Notes under the pieces: generated by a model
The model's input: only the letters and a program-made list of their open reading frames with translations
The model's database searches: none
What the model was told of the DNA's origin: nothing
Shown here: piece after piece, positions 1 through 5,521 of the stretch
Numbering within the stretch: the stretch's first letter is position 1
Layout of the letters: every line of letters begins with the position of its first letter
Translations under genes and position numbers: made by a program
NCBI GenBank assembly: GCA_022361095.1
Contig: JAKSBO010001135.1
Span: forward strand, 1-5,621
Source of the DNA: Desulfobacterales bacterium
Lineage (GTDB): Bacteria; Desulfobacterota; Desulfobacteria; Desulfobacterales; Desulfobacteraceae
Length of the DNA stretch: 5,621 nucleotides
Direction: 5' to 3'

Positions 1-1409
1 AACATGGCCAGCCCCTTGTGGGACGCAAAATAGATATTGATGAGCAGCACATAAAGCGGAACCTTGGCCAGGCAGTTGAGCATGGGAATGATTAAAATAG
101 TGGCCAGCCTGGACCGCTCATCCGGGATTCCTTTGCAGGACATGACACCGGGCACGGCACATCCGCCCACATAAATGCCGCCAAGCACCATGGGCAGGGT
201 GGACTGGCCGTGCAGGCCGTACCGGCTGAACAGCCGGTCCATGATAAATGCCATTCTCGGCATGTAGCCGCTGTCTTCCATGATGGCGATCAGCCCGAAA
301 AGAATAAAAAAAATGGGAATGTAGTTCCGCAGGGCAGTCACCGAATCAATCAGCCACAACGCAAATGACGAAATCAGGGGCACATCAATGAAGCCCGGGT
401 CCGGGACAATGGATGCCACAAAGCCCCGGAGCTTGGCCAGAAGCGGCCAGGTGTAATTGGTCAGGTTGTAGCCCTGGACAATGGAGAGGTAATAGAGCAG
501 CCAGATGACAGTTACCAGCACCACCGGCCCCATGATTTTATGGCACACCACACTGTCAATCCGGTCAGATATGGGCTTTTTTCTTTCGGCAGGCAACGTC
601 AGGCAGCCGGCAGCGACCTTGTCTGCAGCCGCATACCTGGCCTGGGCCACGGCAAGGGCCGTGTCCTGGCCATGGTCCGCTTCAAATTGATTCCTCAAAT
701 TTTTAACATGGTAAAGAATTTGGGCGCCCCGATCTGCTTTTTCCCTGATCAGTTGCCGGACCTCTTCATCGCCTTCCATGAGTTTGACGGCAAGCCAGCG
801 GACCGGATACGCTTTAATCTCACCCGGATCATCCCGGAGCATGTTGCATACATTGAGGATACCGGTCTCCATGGGGCCGTAATCCACTTTGAACAGTGAC
901 CTGGACGTTTTGTTGCGCCCGGTTTCTTCTATGGCATCGACCAGCTCCTGTTTTCCCCGGCCCTGTTTCATGGACGTGGCGACCACAGGTACCCCCAGAA
1001 TTCGGGCCAGCGCATCAACATCTATGACAACCCCGCGGTTATCCGCCACATCCATCATGTTCAGGTCAAGAACCATTGGGGTTTCCATCTCCATGACCTG
1101 GAATGTCAGGTAGAGGCAGCGCTTGAAGTTTGAGGCGTCCATGACATTGACCACCACATCGGGTTTTTCATTGAGGATAAAATCCCTTGATACCCGCTCT
1201 TCAGGGGAATAGAAGGTCAAAGAATAGGTGCCGGGAAGGTCGACCACATCCACCCGGGTGTCTTGGTGTTTGTACCAGCCGGACATTTTGTCCACGGTCA
1301 CCCCGGGATAGTTGGCCACATGCTGCCTGGCCCCGGTCAGGGCATTGAAGACCGTGGATTTGCCGCAGTTAGGCTGGCCGGCCAGGGCGATTAATAACCT
1401 GTCATTCAT
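1..1409 (-). CDS. feoB: Ferrous iron transport protein B, N-terminal 469 residues (cut by window edge)
   Basis: FeoB is the inner-membrane Fe(II) importer with a cytosolic G-protein domain. Reading from the ATG at 1409 the frame stays open to the left edge; I translated all 469 codons and found no frameshift. G-domain motifs are clear: G1 GQPNCGKS (residues 11-18), the G2 region NYPGVTV with Thr38, G3 DLPG (57-60), G4 NMMD (117-120) and G5 around VATS (143-146). A helical linker follows. Membrane helices begin near residue 297, with the family signature EDSGYMPR (378-385) and a Cys-containing motif GGCAVPG (415-421), where most FeoBs have G-x-G-C-N-V-P. Cys446 lies in a second conserved membrane-domain segment (MLNC). 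FeoBs are usually about 700-800 residues, so the rest of the membrane domain lies beyond the window. The start overlaps the feoA stop (ATGA), and a GAGGTGGAG ribosome site ends 5 nt upstream, which indicates translational coupling. Family assignment is certain; the effect of the altered motif is not. Confidence 0.97.
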   Translation of the reverse strand, partial: MNDRLLIALAGQPNCGKSTVFNALTGARQHVANYPGVTVDKMSGWYKHQDTRVDVVDLPGTYSLTFYSPEERVSRDFILNEKPDVVVNVMDASNFKRCLYLTFQVMEMETPMVLDLNMMDVADNRGVVIDVDALARILGVPVVATSMKQGRGKQELVDAIEETGRNKTSRSLFKVDYGPMETGILNVCNMLRDDPGEIKAYPVRWLAVKLMEGDEEVRQLIREKADRGAQILYHVKNLRNQFEADHGQDTALAVAQARYAAADKVAAGCLTLPAERKKPISDRIDSVVCHKIMGPVVLVTVIWLLYYLSIVQGYNLTNYTWPLLAKLRGFVASIVPDPGFIDVPLISSFALWLIDSVTALRNYIPIFFILFGLIAIMEDSGYMPRMAFIMDRLFSRYGLHGQSTLPMVLGGIYVGGCAVPGVMSCKGIPDERSRLATILIIPMLNCLAKVPLYVLLINIYFASHKGLAM

Positions 1410-1642
1410 TTGCTCTCCACCTCAATAAACCGGGCTTCATCATGCCGCAGGCTGATAAAATAACCGTCGATCTCCACTTCCATGGGATCTTCAAAGGGCG
1501 CGTTACGGACAACGTTCAGGGTCAGGCCCGGATAAATACCCATATCCATTAATCTTTGGCCCAGTTTATCTTTTATGGATAGCTTTTTGATTATTCCGCT
1601 GTCACCGGGCTTAAGTTTATCCAGAGTCATAATTAACCCCAT
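1406..1642 (-). CDS. feoA: Ferrous iron transport protein A (FeoA, SH3-like)
   Basis: FeoA is a small cytosolic SH3-like protein that supports FeoB-mediated Fe(II) uptake, probably by contacting FeoB. The 78-residue product has the whole domain: L-x-x-L-K-P-G-D-S-G-I-I at 7-18, RLMDMGIYPG near 30-39, VVRNAPFEDPMEVEIDG near 44-60, and the closing SLRHDEARFIEVE near 64-76. The length is normal for a single-domain FeoA. The start is uncertain. The ATG at 1642 has AGGG 7 nt upstream, while an in-frame ATG at 1630 (giving MTLDKLKPG) has GGGG 6 nt upstream and looks more like typical FeoA N-termini. The stop codon overlaps the feoB ATG by 4 nt, so the two form an operon. A probable promoter lies in the 179-nt gap before the gene. 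Confidence 0.96.
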   Translation of the reverse strand: MGLIMTLDKLKPGDSGIIKKLSIKDKLGQRLMDMGIYPGLTLNVVRNAPFEDPMEVEIDGYFISLRHDEARFIEVESK

Positions 1643-1677
1643 TTAAATTCCCTATCTTCTTGTATTTTTTTATTTAT

Positions 1678-1704
1678 ACAAAGCATTGTCTTTGTCTGGC
1701 AAAG
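1678..1704 (-). repeat. Competing inverted repeats in the feoA leader
   Basis: In the leader between the promoter and feoA, the minus-strand transcript reads CUUUG-N5-CAAAG-N6-CUUUG. The middle block can pair with either neighbour: with the upstream block (1700-1704 with 1690-1694), or with the downstream block as a perfect 6-bp arm ACAAAG/CUUUGU (1690-1695 with 1678-1683). The stems are short and AT-rich, and there is no U-run after them. Any function would therefore more likely be in translation or RNA stability than in termination. This could be chance. Confidence 0.3.
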
Positions 1705-1748
1705 GCTGCTTGGATAAAATATTTGTTAGTTTTGTCTAATCTACAGGC

Positions 1749-1784
1749 GAAAACCTTATTTTCATGGTTTGAGCTTTTTGTCAA
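1749..1784 (-). promoter_or_regulatory. Probable feoAB promoter with an overlapping inverted repeat
   Basis: On the minus strand, a perfect -35 TTGACA (1784-1779) is followed after 18 nt by AATAAG (1760-1755), a 4/6 match to the -10 consensus. An inverted repeat, GAAAA-N5-TTTTC (1749-1763), covers the -10. Fe(II) uptake operons are usually repressed by a Fur-family regulator acting at such a place. The half-sites resemble TGAAAAT/ATTTTCA-type Fur boxes, but the spacing is 2 nt wider than the form I compared and it is not a canonical Fur box. The promoter is moderately supported; the identity of the regulator is inference. Confidence 0.5.
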
Positions 1785-1821
1785 TGGTTTTTTGAATTTT
1801 ATCAGGTAAAACAGGTTGTTT

Positions 1822-2877
1822 TTAGTGGCTGAAGAGTGTGAGCAAAAGCATAAGAGATATGGCCGAAAGAATTAAACCGGCCAGGGCTTCAAGTACATCC
1901 CCGGCATTTTCCACAAAAGAGACGCGCCGGGACAAAGGCGCAAGCACGGCGGTTTTTCCGGCCATGGCTATGAGCACCACCAAAGAGAGTGTTGATGCCA
2001 TGCCAAGGGTAATGGCACAGGCCATCATTATTCCGAATCCGGGCAATCCTAGGGAGAGACAGAACAAAACGACCAACACAACCCCGGGGCAGGGGATCAT
2101 GCCTATGAAAAGAGCGGGCACAAGGGACTTAATATCCAATGTTGCCCCGGACGCTTCAACCGGGGCGGCTATTTCCGGTTTAAATTTTTTCCATACCGGC
2201 AGTTTGCGTAAAAACAGAAACAGGCCTAGAACAATAATCAGTGAATAGCTGGTTATCTGGGTGATTCGGGTCACCGACCCAAGGGCCCCTGACATGGATG
2301 TGTCCAGAAGATATTTAACGCAAAACACCAGTGCCGCACCGGACAATCCATGGCTGACGGCCAAAAGATTGCCAAAGGCAAGGGCGCGGGGAAGCCCGGG
2401 CTTGATCGAAACGATATAAGACAGTGCAAGGGCCTTGCCGTGGCCGGGGCCGGCAGAGTGTACCACGCCGTATGCAAAGGCCGCTGCAAGAACCCATAAA
2501 AGTGGGGTGGTTTCTCCGGTTTTTTGGGCCTGCCTGATCAGGGTTGTCATTTTTTTCTTGATTTTCATCTGGAAAAAAATGATACGTTCCATAATATTTG
2601 AATGCGGATGTTTTGGGCTCGACGCCGGGGATTTGGAAATTTCCGGTGCCGGTTCCAAGGTATTATCCTGGTGCTGGGGGAGGGTATCCGTGTTTTTACG
2701 GGTAAACGGGTTGGCCAGGGCTGTGCCGGATGAAAGGGCAGACAGGGCATAAACAATACCGAATATCATGGAAAAAAGAGGCAAAAGGCTCTGGCAAAAG
2801 GATTTGTTACGGCTCAGGATGTTAGGGGTATCCGTGTTCATAATAGAGCTTATAGGGGATGGCGGTTTTTTTTTCAA
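1822..2877 (-). CDS. NicO/RcnA-like nickel/cobalt permease
   Basis: This is a polytopic inner-membrane protein of the NicO (nickel/cobalt transporter) family, whose members move Ni(II) or Co(II), as exporters in the RcnA case. Numbering is for the 351-residue reading. A signal-like hydrophobic stretch (about 31-55, ending SGTALA) is followed by a polar, Pro-rich linker (56-125). Six probable membrane segments then lie near 126-142, 165-190, 205-224, 251-277, 280-306 and 328-348. The motif HSAGPGHGK (140-148) is the His-rich signature of the family, His176 lies in AVSHG, and PCPG (262-265) marks the second half. The start is unclear: TTG at 2877 has AAGG only 2 nt upstream, and the in-frame ATG at 2841 has no clear ribosome site. 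An in-frame stop at 2890-2892 rules out a longer protein. It lies upstream of feoAB on the same strand and is divergent from the solenoid gene. Substrate and direction cannot be read from sequence. Confidence 0.88.
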   Translation of the reverse strand: MKKKPPSPISSIMNTDTPNILSRNKSFCQSLLPLFSMIFGIVYALSALSSGTALANPFTRKNTDTLPQHQDNTLEPAPEISKSPASSPKHPHSNIMERIIFFQMKIKKKMTTLIRQAQKTGETTPLLWVLAAAFAYGVVHSAGPGHGKALALSYIVSIKPGLPRALAFGNLLAVSHGLSGAALVFCVKYLLDTSMSGALGSVTRITQITSYSLIIVLGLFLFLRKLPVWKKFKPEIAAPVEASGATLDIKSLVPALFIGMIPCPGVVLVVLFCLSLGLPGFGIMMACAITLGMASTLSLVVLIAMAGKTAVLAPLSRRVSFVENAGDVLEALAGLILSAISLMLLLTLFSH

Positions 2878-2920
2878 TACCTTAAAAATTTAACTTTATT
2901 CAAAATCCCCATTGTCTGTT

Positions 2921-2950
2921 TTTATATCAGTATGTTATTAGAGTCGTAAA
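2921..2950 (-). promoter_or_regulatory. Possible promoter of the NicO-like gene
   Basis: On the minus strand, TTTACG (2950-2945, 4/6 to the -35 consensus) and TATAAA (2926-2921, 5/6 to the -10) are separated by 18 nt. This would put the transcript start roughly 35-40 nt before the TTG start codon. The surrounding DNA is AT-rich, so chance matches are likely. Confidence 0.35.
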
Positions 2951-2987
2951 AGTTTATGGTGCCACCCCATGAAATAATTGTTTGCTG

Positions 2988-3002
2988 ACGGGCGTTACCC
3001 GT
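2988..3002. repeat. Inverted repeat ACGGG-N5-CCCGT in the divergent promoter region
   Basis: A perfect 5-bp inverted repeat with a 5-nt centre lies between the two divergent genes, and its right edge meets the presumed -35 of the solenoid gene. The 7-mer TACCCGT recurs at 3043-3049, inside the presumed 5' leader. This could be an operator with an auxiliary half-site, or a coincidence. Confidence 0.3.
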
Positions 3003-3028
3003 TGAAAATAAGCGCTGTTGAATATAAT
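3002..3028 (+). promoter_or_regulatory. Probable promoter of the solenoid gene
   Basis: A perfect -10 TATAAT (3023-3028) is preceded by TTGAAA (3002-3007, 5/6 to the -35 consensus). The 15-nt spacer is shorter than the usual 16-18. Transcription would begin near 3035 and give a leader of about 48 nt. Confidence 0.5.
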
Positions 3029-3071
3029 TGATTGATGAATAATACCCGTAAATCATTAAACAAAACCAAAT

Positions 3072-3078
3072 AAGGAGA
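3072..3078 (+). promoter_or_regulatory. Strong ribosome binding site AAGGAGA
   Basis: AAGGAGA is centred about 8 nt before the ATG at 3083 and fixes that start. The sequence AATAAGGAG here is exactly complementary to part of the CU-rich segment of the candidate small RNA after this gene. Confidence 0.85.
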
Positions 3079-3082
3079 GATT

Positions 3083-4996
3083 ATGGGACTCAAAGAAGAA
3101 CTGGAAGAGAAAGCGGAAAGTTGTGATGCACCGGAAGAATACATTGGTGTGGCCAAGGAGATCGTAACAGGCCTGGATGACAAGGACTGGGCCGTGGAAC
3201 TGATGGAAGAGGGTGCCGAGTGGGCCCAGACCTATGACGAAGCCGTGGTTTATGCCGAAGCTGCCAAAGAGATTATTGGTGATGATGACGTGGTAGGCAA
3301 TTTTCTTTCCAACGCCAAAATGCTCTGCATGAGTGCTGCGGATTTCATCGGACTTGGCGCTGCTGCAGGCAAGCTCGGCCTTGCTGACATGGCCAAGGAG
3401 ATGAATGAGGCTGCCATGGGCAAATGCACCAAGCTCACAGATTTCCTTAATCTGAGCAACGAGCTTGCCAAAACCGATCCTGACATGGCCAAACAGGTTA
3501 TGGACAAGGCGTTTGAAAAATGTACCCAGCCCGAAGACTTTGTCTCCTTTGCCAAATCCATTCTGGACAGCACCAAGGATAAGGACAAGGCCAAAGAAAT
3601 TTACGAAAAGGGTATTGCTGCAGCCAAAACGGCTGACGGATTCAGCGCCCTTGCCGCCGGTGCCATAAAAGATCTGGGGGATAAGGATTTTGCCCGGGCC
3701 ATTTATGAAAAAGCTGCCGGCTCCCTGGAAAAAGGGGATGAGCTGCTCAAGTTTGCTGAAATCGTCAAAAAACAGCTGGATGACAATGAGTTTACCCTGT
3801 CTGTTTATAAAAAGGCCGAAGAGAAGTATGAAAAATTTGATGAATACCTGAAACTGGCCAAGGCAGGTTTTGAGAATACCGGTGATGCAGGGTTTGCCTC
3901 AGGTGTTTACCAGAAAGCGGCTGCCACCAATCCCGACTGTGCTCAGTTGGTTTCCCTGGCCGTTGCCATGGCCGGTGACCTGGGTGATACCGCAGCAGCA
4001 CTGCCCGTATTGAAACAGGCCCAGGCTGCCGTGAAAAATAATGCGGATTTCCTTAAAACCGCTGATGCTATTCTTGACGTGGCCAAGGACGACAAAGCCT
4101 GGACGGACTCCATCGCCTTCCAGAAAGCCAAACGTGAAGAGTTTGGTAAAATGTACGATGATTTTGCCCTGCGGGAAAATGAAATTATTAATTGTGCGCC
4201 CATGCGTACCCTGGCCGGTGAAGTGTTTAAAGAAACCGGTGATAATTTTTATGCTGCCAAACTGTACAAAAAGTCTGAAGCGCTTACCATTCATTTCAGC
4301 GATTTTATCAAGCTTGCCGCTGCCATTCATGCGGACCTCAATGATGCCGAATGGATCAAAGGGATATATACGGCACTTCTGGACAAATGCAAAAGCTATG
4401 GCGATTACAATACTCTGACCACAGCCATCCAGGATACCCTTGGGGACAGCGACTGGGTTAAAAAGATCTATTCAGGTTTAGAGTCAAAAGCATCCGGTAA
4501 CGGCGATCTGATGAAACTTGCCGCTGTGGCCATTGAAAAATTCAATGATAAAGAGTGGGCCAAAAAACTTATCAGCGGCGTAGCCGGCAAGGCCAAAACC
4601 GTTTATGATTTTACCTTTGCAGGCAGTGCCACTCTGAATCTGCTTGGAGATAAAGACGGTGCTATGGCACTGTACAAATCCGCTGAAGGCCTTTGCCGCA
4701 GTAAACAGGATTATGCCGGCCTTGTGGCGCTGATTAAACAGCAGACTTCCGATAAGAGCATCCTTTCGGAACTATTGGTTCTGGGACGCCAGAAACTGAC
4801 CGAATTCAGCGATCAGGTCTTTTTGGCCGAAGCCTTTCTCGTTGACGCCGGAGATGCCGAAAATGCCGCAGCCGTTTACGAAGAGGCAGAGCTTAACGCC
4901 CTGACCAATGATGCCTTGTCCCAGTTGGGCACCAGTGTTTCAGGCCGCCTGGGTGATGCCAAATGGGCATCCCGCATTTTAGCTAAAATTATGTAA
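3083..4996 (+). CDS. Cytoplasmic TPR-like solenoid protein, about 18 repeats of 34 residues
   Basis: I do not recognise this as a named protein. Its 637 residues break into helix-turn-helix units of 34 residues, most in perfect register: starts near 17, 51, 85, 118, 150, 184, 218, 252, 286, 320, then 405, 439, 473, 507, 541, 575 and 609. The unit pattern is x-x-D-F/Y-x-x-L-A-x-x-I-x-x-x-L-G-D-K-D-W/F-A-x-x-I-Y-x-K-A. It has TPR length and TPR-like positions (aromatic 4, Leu7, Ala8), but the turn is one residue longer and Asp-rich, and Pro32 is mostly absent. The register is disturbed only at about 340-373. There is no signal peptide, membrane segment or appended catalytic domain, so a cytosolic scaffold or binding role is likely; this is inference. 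Six of eight cysteines sit at the third-from-last position of a unit. The start has a strong AAGGAGA site, and codon use looks like that of its neighbours. The gene probably forms its own transcript, ending at 5108-5153. Confidence 0.93.
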   Translation: MGLKEELEEKAESCDAPEEYIGVAKEIVTGLDDKDWAVELMEEGAEWAQTYDEAVVYAEAAKEIIGDDDVVGNFLSNAKMLCMSAADFIGLGAAAGKLGLADMAKEMNEAAMGKCTKLTDFLNLSNELAKTDPDMAKQVMDKAFEKCTQPEDFVSFAKSILDSTKDKDKAKEIYEKGIAAAKTADGFSALAAGAIKDLGDKDFARAIYEKAAGSLEKGDELLKFAEIVKKQLDDNEFTLSVYKKAEEKYEKFDEYLKLAKAGFENTGDAGFASGVYQKAAATNPDCAQLVSLAVAMAGDLGDTAAALPVLKQAQAAVKNNADFLKTADAILDVAKDDKAWTDSIAFQKAKREEFGKMYDDFALRENEIINCAPMRTLAGEVFKETGDNFYAAKLYKKSEALTIHFSDFIKLAAAIHADLNDAEWIKGIYTALLDKCKSYGDYNTLTTAIQDTLGDSDWVKKIYSGLESKASGNGDLMKLAAVAIEKFNDKEWAKKLISGVAGKAKTVYDFTFAGSATLNLLGDKDGAMALYKSAEGLCRSKQDYAGLVALIKQQTSDKSILSELLVLGRQKLTEFSDQVFLAEAFLVDAGDAENAAAVYEEAELNALTNDALSQLGTSVSGRLGDAKWASRILAKIM

Positions 4997-5020
4997 AGTT
5001 ATGTATGAGAAACTTTTTTG

Positions 5021-5153
5021 TTGACAAATGATAAATTTATGGTAGGTTATCTTTAACGCCAATTTTTGAATTGAAAAACTGGCTGCATAACCTCCTTATT
5101 ATCCTTGAAAAAATCAGCCGTCGGATTTGCCGACTGACGGCTGATTTTTTTTT
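5021..5153 (+). ncRNA. Candidate small RNA with a CU-rich anti-SD segment (or the 3' UTR of the upstream gene)
   Basis: After the solenoid stop there is a perfect TTGACA (5021-5026), with only weak -10 options downstream (TAGGTT at 5043 or GGTTAT at 5045). If used, transcription would begin near 5055. The RNA would contain a hairpin (5058-5083, 9 pairs with one mismatch and a 6-nt loop), then an unpaired stretch with ACCTCCTTA (5090-5098), then the strong terminator. Hairpin, CU-rich single-stranded segment and terminator is the usual layout of a trans-acting bacterial small RNA. The whole could equally be the 3' UTR of the preceding mRNA, or be released from it by processing. Coordinates include the putative promoter. 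Confidence 0.35.
5108..5153. terminator. Strong bidirectional intrinsic terminator between convergent genes
   Basis: A perfect 15-bp stem (5108-5122 with 5136-5150) has a GC-rich core, TCAGCCGTC/GACGGCTGA. It is flanked by an A-run on the left and a 9-nt T-run on the right, so it should work on both strands. It ends the solenoid gene (plus) and the DUF5320-like gene (minus, stop at 5175). The 13-nt loop can also form an inner stem GTCGG/CCGAC (5120-5124 with 5130-5134) that competes for the top three pairs of the main stem. Confidence 0.92.
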
Positions 5154-5174
5154 GCAGATTTTTACGGATAATGA

Positions 5175-5492
5175 TTATTCGTCTTCAGGCATGCTATTGA
5201 GCCGTGCCTTGATGGCCTTGAGCTCCTCTTCAAGGATTTTGGCCCTGTCCTGGAGTGCCGTTTCATTTACAGCCCCGGGTACCGGGGCAGCAGCGGGGCC
5301 AAACCCGCGGCCCATGCCGCGCCCCATACCTCTGCCGCCGCCAAAGCCCCTGCCGCATCCACGGCCGCCGTACCCTGCACTGGAACCCGTGCCGTATCCG
5401 GTCCCGGCCATGTTGCGATTTGTACACATCCCCTGGCCTCTTCCGGTCATGGGTCCTGCTCCTTGTGGTCCTCTTTGATTAAATCCAGGCAT
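5175..5492 (-). CDS. Small Gly/Arg/Met-rich DUF5320-like protein with C-terminal coiled coil
   Basis: The 105-residue product starts MPGFNQRGPQG and contains GPMTGRG (13-19), the N-terminal signature I associate with DUF5320-type proteins of anaerobic bacteria and archaea. Their function is not established; they are often found near iron-sulfur or metallocofactor proteins. A flexible Gly/Arg-rich middle (about 28-64, with GMGR tandems and two cysteines, Cys23 and Cys46) and an Ala/Pro hinge lead into a charged helix (about 77-100, heptad-like Leu/Ile) likely to form a coiled coil. I chose the ATG at 5492 because AAAGGAG lies 8 nt upstream. A longer reading from the ATG at 5510 would add MKGENI, but that stretch contains the ribosome site. 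The gene converges with the solenoid gene and shares its terminator. The family call is from memory of the signature; no function is claimed. Confidence 0.85.
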   Translation of the reverse strand: MPGFNQRGPQGAGPMTGRGQGMCTNRNMAGTGYGTGSSAGYGGRGCGRGFGGGRGMGRGMGRGFGPAAAPVPGAVNETALQDRAKILEEELKAIKARLNSMPEDE

Positions 5493-5500
5493 GATATTTT

Positions 5501-5507
5501 CTCCTTT
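5501..5507 (-). promoter_or_regulatory. Ribosome binding site AAAGGAG that decides the DUF5320-like start
   Basis: On the minus strand AAAGGAG ends 8 nt before the ATG at 5492. It favours this start over the in-frame ATG at 5510, which would place the site inside the coding sequence. Confidence 0.8.
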
Positions 5508-5521
5508 CATTTTTATTTTCT

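Noticed and set aside
540..899. 119-residue plus-strand ORF opposite feoB
   Set aside because: It lies wholly antisense to the intact FeoB reading frame and its product shows no family features or ribosome site.
1808..1822. Hairpin AAAACA-N3-TGTTTT at the end of the NicO-like gene as a terminator
   Set aside because: The stem is AT-rich, only 6 bp and overlaps the stop codon, so it is too weak to call as an intrinsic terminator.
1838..2248. 136-residue plus-strand ORF opposite the NicO-like gene
   Set aside because: It is antisense to conserved permease helices. Its composition is what the complementary strand of a membrane protein gene gives.
2955..2975. Sigma-54 promoter suggested by TGGCAC on the minus strand
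   Set aside because: The matching -12 GC element is absent at the required distance.
3899..4330. 143-residue minus-strand ORF inside the solenoid gene
   Set aside because: It is a shadow of the repeat gene, with no ribosome site and no recognisable domain; the plus-strand frame has clear 34-residue periodicity.
3083..4996. EF-hand-type calcium sites in the D-K-D turns
   Set aside because: The turns have too few liganding residues in a row and lack the 12-residue loop and the closing Glu of EF-hands.
5056..5098. Minus-strand mini-gene after TAAGGAGGT (11 codons)
   Set aside because: The SD-to-ATG spacing is only about 2 nt, and the ORF lies beyond the terminator of the only upstream minus-strand gene.
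5071..5478. 135-residue Pro-rich plus-strand ORF
   Set aside because: It runs through the strong terminator and is then antisense to the Gly/Arg-rich DUF5320-like gene, which explains the proline richness.
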